Shown here piece after piece: positions 54,750 to 64,000 of a stretch of DNA of 64,000 nt. Positions within the stretch are counted from its first letter, which is position 1; every line of letters starts with the position of its first letter. The notes below the pieces were generated by a model. It was not told the origin of the DNA and searched no databases. It saw nothing but the letters and a program-made list of their open reading frames with translations. Source of the DNA: Lates calcarifer (Eukaryota; Chordata; Actinopteri; Centropomidae); contig NC_066845.1 of NCBI RefSeq assembly GCF_001640805.2, forward strand, positions 25,140,171 to 25,204,170. The letters run 5' to 3'. Both the position numbers and the translations under genes were made by a program.

Positions 54750-56525
54750 TAGCAAACAAAGCTAATACTCTAAAACACTGACACACAGTGTTTACATATG
54801 CAGGAGAAAATTAATGTTTTCAGTTTGCTTTCAAACTCAAAATCTCAGCCAATAGACAAAGTAGCTAAAGCCATAAAGAGCAAACACTGCTTCACCAGGT
54901 TTTAATTTGTAGCCTTCATTGAAATAAGCAGGCAGCCAGTGTCAGCTGATTTACAGAGTGATATAGCAGCAGTGGTTACTGTGGAGCAAAACCATGTTTA
55001 TTGAGAGGTAACGATTTGTAATAAATTCTGAAAGTAATTGGAAGAATGTGCTTGATTGTTTGAAATATTGTCTGAACATGAACAGATGGTCAACACATGC
55101 AAAGGGTTGCTGCTGCCATTCATGCCCTTCATTTCCCTCTCCCACCCTGAAAATAATAAATAAATCTTTTCACAACAACCTGCTTTTGCACCTAAATCTG
55201 TGCTGCGCTCAGAGATGCTCCTGCTAGGTATGAAATAATGATGGCACAATATGTGTGGTGAAGCTCCGCGGGGGCATATGTTGAGTCAGACGGCCGAGCG
55301 AGATCACCTGTCCGGCCGGAGGGGTCGGTGGGCCGTCTGGAGCCTGCTAATGATAAACCTCCAACATACTGACTGTCAGCTCATGGCAGGCCTTCTCCAA
55401 GCAGCAGATCCACGCAGGCAGCCGCGGTCGCTTCTGCTCCACGTCCGAACCCATATTGACCCGGCACGGTGGCTGACGGACGGCCCTCTGAGCCAATCGT
55501 GTGAGGCAGCGTGAGCCCGGGCCGACCCCGGTTGGGGGGTGGAGCCGTGGCAGAGCCGGGTCGAGTCACCTTGCCGGCAGCACTCTGTGAAGAGCGCTTT
55601 AATGAAGGCAGAGGGGAACTTTGGCTGGAGGTGTTGGTATGTAATCATGTCACATTTCCAAAGAGGCACAGGCAGAGGAGGCAGCAGATCGCTTCTGACT
55701 TCTCCAGCAGATGTTTGGAAATGGTGCTAATGTTGTGGATTATGTCTGTGGGTGAACAAGCAGCAAGAAACTGATGCTAATGAGAACTGAGTTAACATGA
55801 GTGAACAGGCAGTGTTTAACAGAAATATATGCATCAAATATCTCATTACCAGTTTTATAGAAGTGTTGCTGTGATGCATTATATTTGATTTAAGTTAATT
55901 ACACTTAGTGTCCAAGCAAAAGATCTATTTATTACATTTAACATACACATTGATCCAGCAGCTAAATGTTGAAGCACCTGATCAGAAAACTCTCCCACAC
56001 CAAATTAATAGAAATAGAACATTTCCTTTTCCCTGGGAATGTGGAGAGAAATGAGAACAGGCCTGTGTCATCCTTGGTTGGAGGATGGATTACCAGTTGG
56101 GCAAAGCAGGACACCTGCCTCAGGGCACCGGAGACTGAGGGGGCCCCCAAAAGCCCCAGGTTTACTTTGTGGGAGTCAGTTTGTTAGAATTTAATTGAAT
56201 TCAGATTTATTCTGGATAAATGCACCACTGCAGCACTGTAAGCATCAGAAACCACTGTCCAATCACAGGTCTTGTCGTCTCCAGGTGGTGAACTCTGCAC
56301 AGCGGTTTTTAATGCTGTTTTGAGGTTTTGTATTTGAGATAGATTCCAGCCTGGTTGTCTCTCCGTCTTCTCCTTCCTCTGGAGACCGGTCCCTCTCTGA
56401 ACCCGTCCACTCACAGCACCGGTCCCTAATCTAGCCCCCGGACTGCAGGAGGGACGACAGATCTGAAACGCTGTTTACAACCTTCAGCTGCTGCGCTCGG
56501 TGGGCCGAGCAAACACAGCCCTCCC
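54750..56525. other. 3' flank, segment 3
   Basis: Gene-free DNA. A GC-richer, stop-poor part (55240-55700) opens several overlapping frames on both strands with no family match. A phrase at 56085-56165 (GGGCAAAGCAGGACACCTGC, then GGGGGCCCCC) resembles a common fish repeat but is short. Nothing firm. Confidence 0.5.
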
Positions 56526-56529
56526 ACAC

Positions 56530-56730
56530 GCCCGGTGCCACTTCTCTCCATGGCTGGCATCGTTTAACATTACGATATTTTCCCGGTGTTTGCCCACGGA
56601 TGATGAGGCTCTCATTGCTATGCATGTGCCAGATGAATCATAAACCTATACCATATGCCATCGCAATTTGCTGATGGGCCCAAGCTGTTTTGGTGGATAT
56701 AAAATCCAGGGATTATGGAGGCTTGATCCT
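56530..56730. promoter_or_regulatory. Candidate conserved non-coding block
   Basis: Complex sequence with GATGAGGCTCTCATTGC, TGCATGTGCCAGATG and GGGATTATGGAGGC (GGATTA, the OTX/PITX core). No repeats. Inference from texture. Confidence 0.3.
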
Positions 56731-56734
56731 CAGT

Positions 56735-58685
56735 GAATGAAGGGAGAGAAGGACAGGGAGGCAGAGAGAGTGTAGGGAGGGGAGAGGTGAAGGGTGAGGC
56801 TTCCTCTCTGCTTTTCTATTGGTCCACAGGACAGTGACCGTGAAAAGGTAGAAGTCAGAGCTGCTGATTGACACCTCCCAAATTGTCTAATCTAGCAAAG
56901 GCTGTGAGGTATTAGCTCAACCTGCTGGTTTGTGAGAACAAACAAACCTTCACAAACATTTCATGCGCACACAGACAACAACATGTTTGTCACCTTGTCC
57001 CCAGTGTCATATGGTGGTAATTGAAGTAGCTGTTAAAAACAAAGGGACAAAAGCCGTCAGGGAATTACTGCTGTTGTTGTTTCCCTCTCAGAAATGGAGA
57101 GTATTACATATGGGCCAATCATCGTCTGTGTTCGCGCTAAAGCTCTTGTTTTCCATGAATCTTGTTTATTGACAAAAGGTGAGGAATTCCTGAGGAATGA
57201 AAAGCTTAGTTTGCATTAGTGAGAGTGAATGTTTTTGTTTTTCATCAAGTCTTTCTCAGAAATATCTGCATTACACTTCAGGAGGTTCCCTTACACTGCT
57301 GCAGCATTAGTTGTTACAGAGGGCCCTCATGATGTAGAAATAAGGTATTATTTTGAATCTGTAGTAAAATGTGAAATTTCCATAATCAGAATTTTATCCA
57401 TCAGTACTTTAATTAATAACAGTATAAATAAACAGTGTGCAGAGAATTAGAGCAGAATTGTAGACATCATTTGTTTGTGGTGTTCTTATGTTACATCTAT
57501 ATTTTGATAATAAAAAATGTATTTGTATTCATCAAGTTGCATCTTTTTAACCTCTGCTCACTCATTTTCTATTGCTTATATCACTGGATTTTCACATTGA
57601 CTCTGGTGGATTATAAAGAAGCTAACTCATAAGAAGAGGCTAAAAATCAGGGTTTGATTTTGGATTTCTCAGGAGAATGAGCTGAGCAGGAAACAGGTAG
57701 CTGGTGAGGCAGCATGTGAGCCACTGAGCACATGAAGGGGAAGCGTTACACCAACGACAAGTTTAAATATAAATCTGTGCAATCTGTTTTCTTCTGAAAG
57801 ACTTCCTTCTGAGGACTCTGACTGTAGCTGCAAAGCCACCTGCTACACAGCATATGAAGAGTTTGTCATACGGGTTCATCTTGCTACTGTCCATACTATT
57901 TCTCAGCTGTCAGAATCTGTTCCTTAGTTATAATGGAATCAGTCCCATTATTGTAAATTGTAAATATCACTGTAAATCATTCTATTTAATTAGATTACAT
58001 TAGATTTTTTTAACATTATGTGTTTTTTAATGATAAAATGCTGCATTAGCAAACATTACTGATGAAAACAAAATGTCTGACAGCATTAGTAAATAATAAT
58101 AATAATTCAGATTTAGTTGTTTCTGGTGTTAGTCTGTTACCTGTCTATCAACTGTGAAGCGACAGCAGGTGGAGTTTGTGGTTTCTCTCTTGAGCTTTGT
58201 TCGAAAAGCAGAAAGTAAAGCAGTAGAAGTCTTTACACAGTGCAGATCAAACATCCAGGTCTGTAGGAAGTCTATAGGCAACAGTAATGTTTACAATGTA
58301 GAGTCATCCCTGTGTGAAAGGTCAAAAACAACCCGATAAACAAGTAAAGAGGCTTAATTCATTTTCAGGTTTTGATTAATATCAATATTTGGCTTATGGA
58401 CTAAGAATTCATGTCACGCTGCTGACAGTGGACGGAGGCTTAAGGATTATGTTCCGCAGCAGCATCTGAGCGGTTTAATGAAAAGAAGAAAAAAACCTTT
58501 ACAGTCCAACTTTCTATTTAACTTTACTGCACTTTTTAAAGGTCACCTGAACTTAAACCTTTGGTACTTTCAAAGGTTTAATGTATAATTTCTTAAGTAA
58601 TTGTTCAATAGACTTAGGTGCACCAGTGGCGGGAGACTGTGCTAACCACCATAACTCAAACTAACAGCATGTATCAGCGATTACC
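56735..58685. other. 3' flank, segment 4
   Basis: AT-rich gene-free sequence. A GA-rich run lies at 56740-56790, and AATAATAATAATAATTC at about 58095. No feature is supported. Confidence 0.6.
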
Positions 58686-58689
58686 TCGT

Positions 58690-59270
58690 ACTTTTTAATT
58701 GAGTGGGTTCAGAGAAGCTCTAACTTCCGAGTTTTACGAGTCGGGGGTCTTTTAACGGCTCGGCCACAGTAATTCGATAATCATTTTCATTTGGTAGAAT
58801 GCTGGCGATCAATCTGATGGATGACTTCATCAATCCTTCTAACGCAGTCGTATAGGCCGCAGAGTCTGAGTGTAAGTCGAGAGGCCATGAATCGTCCCTT
58901 TATGAATCACATTCCAACTAAAACTTGATTAGTGAGCTATTGCGGCAGGGAAATACAGCCGCACTTGATATTCATTAAGATAAGGTGTTACTGCCAGCGT
59001 TACATGGTTTGTGACAATAAATTTCCCATTTGCATGAAAATGGGTTCAGAAATTTAAATGGCAAAATACAGTCTAGCTCTTTGTAGCACAGTTTGGCAGT
59101 GAGGAGTGAAATAATTTATTCATGAGGCTGGCAGGATGTTGGGTGCTACCATCTGAAGTGTGTGGTGAAGAGCGCTGATACTTTTTTGATCTTCCATGAG
59201 TGAATTTCACGCAGCATGTATTGTTTATTTAGCATGCACACAGGATTAATTCATTTCATTTCCCACTCAA
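58690..59270. promoter_or_regulatory. Candidate conserved non-coding block with POU octamer
   Basis: About 580 bp of complex sequence with stops in all frames: TTTTTAATTGAGTGG, CAGTAATTCGATAATC, GAATCACATTCC, CTTGATTAGTGAGC, GATATTCATTAAGATAAGG, then CCCATTTGCATGAAAATGGG (59025-59044). The last contains ATTTGCAT (59028-59035), the reverse complement of the POU octamer ATGCAAAT, inside a 7-bp dyad. The best enhancer candidate in the 3' flank; function inferred. Confidence 0.4.
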
Positions 59271-59274
59271 ATCA

Positions 59275-61420
59275 ACATCTCCAGCTTTTCCCTGATATTA
59301 AAAACCACAAAAAGCACCTTAAATAAGAACATGTTCCCAGATCAACAACATAACAACGGACCAATAGAGTCTGAGTTTCAGAGCCAAAAACGCCCCAAAC
59401 ACACCACACTGTTGATCCCAGATTCATCATGTACACATACATGATAATTCCCTCACTGCCTCCTCCTCTAACCTCGCCGGCCTGCCTTTGTTTTGCTTCA
59501 GCTCTGTCGTGTGTTCAAACAATCGGTCAGTGAATCATATTTCTACCATCCTATTAATAATTGAGATTATCCTCATGATTATCCTGTTTTGCTGAAAAGC
59601 CCCCAAACCTCCGGATTATGACACAGTTACTCATAATTACTCTTATGTACATTCATAAATAAAGGTAAATATTAAAAATGAGTTTTTATGTCCAGGTCAA
59701 AACACAGTCCGTGCTCCATTTACACCATTTACACAAAATGGTGCTAAGAACAGCAACTTCCTGTTTGTTGTTGTCCTACAATGGGCAGACTTCCCATCAG
59801 TTTCAGGCAACAAAAACACCTTTACTCTACGACTATCTACCATCCAAGTGTCACAGTCGGAGTGACTGTGAATATCTTCCTCTGCCTGGACATTACAGCA
59901 TATTCCTCCTCTTCATTGACTCACTCTATCAAATCCTTTTCGGACAATTGGCTGGGACAGCCTCAATCATCTCACTCGGCTGGACGGATGAAAGAGAATG
60001 ACATTAAGATAAAGTGAGAGCGGCCCCTGAGGGATTGTACGGCTCTGCGGTGAGGAAATCCATCTCCGACTCCAGATTCCCTTGACGTCTTCTCACCTGA
60101 GGAAGCCCCTGGGCGCAGGTTGACCTCACCCACAACCCACAACCCTCCACCACCACTCGTTTCACTAGCAAAGCCTCGCTCCCCCATATCTGCTGGAGAG
60201 AAACACAGTCACTGATATGAAGCCTCCTCTACAGTCCTGGGTAAAGGCCTGTCATGATCTGACACCAGCAGTATCACCATGTCTCCTCTAGTCATGGTGG
60301 AGAAGTTAAAGCAAGTGTGAAAATGATAAAAGAATAAACCTTTGTCATGTCTAACTGTGGAGGTTTGTACATAAATGGTTGTCTATAAATGTGATTTCTA
60401 CATCACAGAGACTTCCAACTCTCTGTCAGGAGGCAGGTTCCAAATGGAAAATAAAAGTAAAAGACGATGTTTTCTTGCAGCCCAGAGAAGCATGTTCATG
60501 CTTTCATCTGCTGCGACCTGGACAAAGATAAATCTTGGAAAACAGATGATGTCTTAAGCTCACACTCAGTACTGGAGTCTGCTAGGTCAGAACGTCTCTA
60601 GCTTGTACAGTATCACAGTTGTGCATTTACTGAATTTGCTGCTAACATACATATTTTTGCCTGAGGGGATTTTAGCCAGTAAGAGTCTTGATTGTATTAA
60701 GAAGCCGTCTGCCCCGTCAGAGAGTTCTGTCAGTGCTGCAGAGATCAGAGGTGTCTCCTGGGGTATTATCCAACAACAACATACAGTATGCGCTGAGAAC
60801 ACATATGCATTTTCATTTGTAGTGTATGTCCTATATAATCGTGTGTATTGTAATTGTCTGGAGACGTAGTTGTAATCTCCAATAGCGTGACCAAACTTAA
60901 ATGACCACCAAACTTAGGCTGGAGGATCAATGTCGATCAGGTCACTGATGTTGTCATGAGGCCAAATGAAAATCTGTTGGGGAATCTGCTGACATATTAC
61001 ACAGCTTAACTCCTGCAGGGAGTGGTGGTAGGAAGTCACGCGAGGGCAGCTCTGCAGCTTATCCTGTTCCCACTATATTCTTAATACTGTACTGCCTTGA
61101 AAACATACATGAAATGTCTTCCTCTACTGAAAATTAGATGAGATTAAAATATATAGAACATGTCTTTTCTATATGGAACTCGAGAGGAGCAACATGCTAG
61201 TTGCAGGCACATACTGCTTTTATAAATACATACACATTATTTGTTTATTAATAGATTATATCAGAGTTTTATTGATTAATAAAAACCTTCATAAAGGTAG
61301 AATTTATGTCAGGGTGCATTAAATGTAGCTAGATGGACTTTATACACGACAGTTTTTAGAGTTATATTGACTCTGACCTGTAGTTAATCTGCACAACACA
61401 TCACAGACATGTAACTTCAG
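59275..61420. other. 3' flank, segment 5
   Basis: Gene-free sequence. AATAAA occurs at about 59657, isolated. The part 59.44-60.02 kb is moderately complex; the rest is ordinary. No gene, RNA or mobile element is supported. Confidence 0.6.
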
Positions 61421-61664
61421 TTTAAAGGTGCTATATGTAAGTTTTGCTTTTGCTACACAGCCAGCGTTAGCATTAAATAAAAGAAATATAACAAAGCATG
61501 GTTAACGTTGTTGTTTAGCATCACAGGAGGCAGCTCTTGGCAAGTAAAGGAATGAAGTTAGATGCTGAACTCGCAGCATTTCTTCTACACTGGTCAGTAA
61601 ACAGCTGTTCATGCTAACATTAGCTATGTAGGGATAGCAAAAGCAAATGTATAGCACCTTTAAA
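61421..61664. mobile_element. Non-autonomous DNA element (MITE) with terminal inverted repeats
   Basis: The left end is TTTAAAGGTGCTATATGTAA, then TTTTGCTTTTGCT. The right end (61636-61664) is the near-exact complement: AGCAAAAGCAAATGTATAGC then ACCTTTAAA. The arms match over about 28 bases with few differences. The 244-bp length and lack of coding capacity fit a miniature inverted-repeat element. TTTAA at both tips may be part of the target duplication. A related copy lies at 54560-54745. The transposase family is not determined. Confidence 0.75.
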
Positions 61665-61669
61665 CAACT

Positions 61670-63195
61670 GGGAACTGTAGTTTTTAAGTGGAAATAAATC
61701 AAACAAGAGTTATTAATCTATTTGTTGTTATTTTCGGTGACAAATTGATGCACAGTGGTCTTTTTTGATTTGTTAACAATAAAAAAGATAGAAAATCACC
61801 AGCCTTATCCTTTAATTATGGCTGAGAATCAGAGTACCTAATATACTGATGCTGTTGGCTGAGATGTAATAAAGTGATGAGTTTTAAAAGCATGTCTTAA
61901 TGTCAGTGCATCAGAGACTTCTAACTTATACACACAATTATAGGAAGCCTCAGGGAGAGAGAAGACTGAACTCTTCCTCTGTCGATCAAATGTCACAACT
62001 GGGAGTTTATTTCATTAAAAACACTCAAATACATATAACTGACATGTCAGTACTAACTTATGTGGAAAAAGCAATCTTTGCCTATGTATACTCGTACATG
62101 GAGATAATTAAGAACATACATATTAAATAAAATGCCAAACTGAAACACCTCAAGCTCAAATCAGATGATTCCTCAGTCGTCCTGTGTCTTTAAGGCCGTG
62201 CACATTAATTACAAACCTCATTCAGAGGCTCTCCAACACACCCAGTATTAACACAGCATGTCATTAATAAGGAAGTGAGAGTGACATGTGAAGGTCTCAC
62301 ATTGTGACTAATTGAAAAGGCATCAATCATCCGAGGCCATTTTACTTGCCTCAGCACCTGCTACTGTATGGAGGAGGTCACACTTTGAACAGGATCAAGA
62401 CAACTTAATCTAGATAAATTAACACTGCAGACTGTGCTGGGAGGATGTCTGCCACGTCCCTGATCTCATCCTGCTGTTTCATACACTCTTTTATCTTATG
62501 AGTTCAGGCCCATGTTGTTTCTGGTAATATTTTAGAAAAGTGTGAAGTGGTTTTCTTTATTTTTCCCTGTTTTATTTCAGTCAACGTGTTTCCGGCTGGA
62601 TGTTTTTAATTTCTCAAGGAGCACAGACTCTAAAACTACACAAAAAGCCAGAAATCTCAGCACTAAATCACACACAAGTCTTTTTATTTCTCTTGTAAAT
62701 ACACTGCGTTGTGGCTGATTTCTGTAGAGGGGTGAAGTAGACAGGGTTATACACACTTTTTAGAAGTCAGTGACCAGCCTCTTATTCATTAGTATGAAAC
62801 TTTAAAGATTGAATCATCTTTACAGTACAAGCAAGTAGCAACTGCTTTGAAAAGATTCTGATTTATGGAAAAAAAATCAATCATCACACTTTAAGAGTCA
62901 GTGTTTGCTGATGAGAGTGTATAAAGGCTGAGCTTGGTAGAGTCCATTTTGGGTTTGGATCAATTGGTTTGAGGAACTCTAGCACTTCCTCACTTAAACT
63001 TATTCTCCATTGAGGTATATATATATCATCTAGCACATTTTCTCAAATGCCACTCTGGGTTATTAATGGAACAATTATGCAGTGCATGTAGGAAAAATAT
63101 GTCTGGAACCAACAGTTCACCATTTAATACGGTAGTTTAGTTCCTATCTATAACTCTTTCAGACATATTGACTGTGTATCTGCTTTGTCTCCTAT
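61670..63195. other. 3' flank, segment 6
   Basis: AT-rich gene-free sequence. A (TA)n run lies at 63016-63026. Nothing else is recognised. Confidence 0.6.
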
Positions 63196-63199
63196 GTTC

Positions 63200-63395
63200 A
63201 AGGTTCAAGGTTAATTCATTGTCATTACATGAACAACATTTGTCCTCAGGACCAGCAGCATACAACAGACAATAAGTCCTATAATAAAGAATACAGAAAA
63301 TAAGCAATATAACAAACATATAATAATAACTATCATACTATAAATAAACATGTTTTATAGCAGCTAAAATGACTTGAACTCAGAGTAGAACGACA
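63200..63395 (+). repeat. Probable dispersed teleost repeat fragment
   Basis: It begins TTCAAGGTTCAAGGTTAATT, then CATTGTCATTACATGAACAA and TTTGTCCTCAGGACCAGCAG. This order, TTCAAGGTT...ATTGTCATT...TTTGTCCTC, is a familiar degraded repeat in fish genomes. An AATA-rich tail follows. The class is not settled. Confidence 0.45.
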
Positions 63396-63399
63396 GTAG

Positions 63400-64000
63400 A
63401 TAATCTTATATATATATATAGCATGTATGTGCATGTACAGTACAATGAATGCATTGTGTGCAACCAAAATTCAAGCTTAATTGAAACTGTATGTCGCCCC
63501 TCTGACCCTGGAATGATCATGTAATATGGAGACATTCTGGGAGCCAAACTAAGAAAGATAGCAACTCTAGAGACAGGATGGAGGATCATCAATAACCCAC
63601 CGCCCTGCACTCACTCCTGTTTTTCTTTTCTATACTTCTCATGTATATTTCATCCTCGTGTCCCACCAGCTCAGGCTAGGTCACTACTGAGCAGCGCTCC
63701 ACTGAGGCTGCGGCTAAACAGATGTTTGGAATGGCAGATGAACACAACTTAGGCCTCACATATGCTGCACAATCAAGAGTTGGGAGTGATTTATTCATAC
63801 CAGTGAATAATGTAAACACACTTTTTAAGTGAGCGGGGTCTGGTTCGGGCGTGTGCGACTCAGCTCAGCTCACGACAAACTGATGTTCATGTCACAGGAA
63901 ATATCAGTCATGTTTCACTGTGGGGTTAGCTATAGATCAGTGTACAGATGCAGACTGCAGTTAACTCTTTTTAGCACGTTTTTAACCATTATCCTGGCTG
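63400..64000. other. 3' flank, end of window
   Basis: (TA)7 at 63407-63420, then mixed sequence to the edge. A minus-strand frame (63380-63610) has no family match. Nothing further is seen. Confidence 0.6.

Noticed and set aside
1..64000. tRNA, rRNA, CRISPR array, prokaryotic operon or viral insertion
   Set aside because: No cloverleaf-type sequence with A and B boxes, no rRNA core, no regularly spaced direct repeats and no retroviral or viral frames were recognised on either strand.
48304..64000. A second protein-coding gene downstream of antxr2
   Set aside because: No exon with recognisable family sequence and consistent splice borders was found; all frames are short and unlike known proteins.

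Overview
This is a vertebrate, very probably teleost fish, nuclear genomic window. There are no long uninterrupted coding frames. A gene split into short exons with GT..AG borders runs along the + strand, set in AT-rich non-coding DNA with many CA/GT microsatellites and degraded copies of repeats typical of fish. Nothing suggests a bacterial, plasmid or viral sequence.

Gene content: one gene is recognised, the 3' part of antxr2 (anthrax toxin receptor 2, also called capillary morphogenesis protein 2). Eight exons were placed by hand from the translation and the splice sites: 1477-1546, 8038-8116, 8619-8714, 13624-13674, 14575-14664, 16525-16695, 16794-16874 and 48265-48303. They join in one frame and give about 225 residues: the end of the ectodomain, the single transmembrane helix and the whole cytoplasmic tail to a TAG stop. 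The signal peptide, von Willebrand A domain and most of the Ig-like domain lie upstream of base 1. The tail sequence and its short end fit ANTXR2 rather than ANTXR1. Which fish paralogue (a or b) it is cannot be told here.

Layout: 1-16.9 kb holds seven exons with introns of 98 bp to 6.5 kb. A 31.4-kb last intron (16875-48264) then separates a terminal exon of only 12 codons from the rest. From 48.3 to 64 kb lies the 3' untranslated region of unknown length and gene-free DNA. The large intron and the 3' flank alternate between simple, repeat-bearing stretches and compact blocks of complex sequence rich in TAATTA-type homeodomain cores. These blocks are proposed as candidate conserved non-coding (enhancer-like) elements. 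That is inference from how the sequence looks, not from an alignment.

Mobile DNA: a dead Tc1/mariner transposase remnant (about 41.95-42.23 kb), a small element with terminal inverted repeats (61421-61664) and a related copy at 54.56-54.75 kb, a possible second inverted-repeat element (31.70-32.18 kb), and fragments of common fish dispersed repeats at 3.2, 6.2, 13.8, 16.2 and 63.2 kb. No tRNA, rRNA, CRISPR array or novel multi-gene system was found. The most interesting signal is the long last intron and 3' flank that look like a regulatory landscape.
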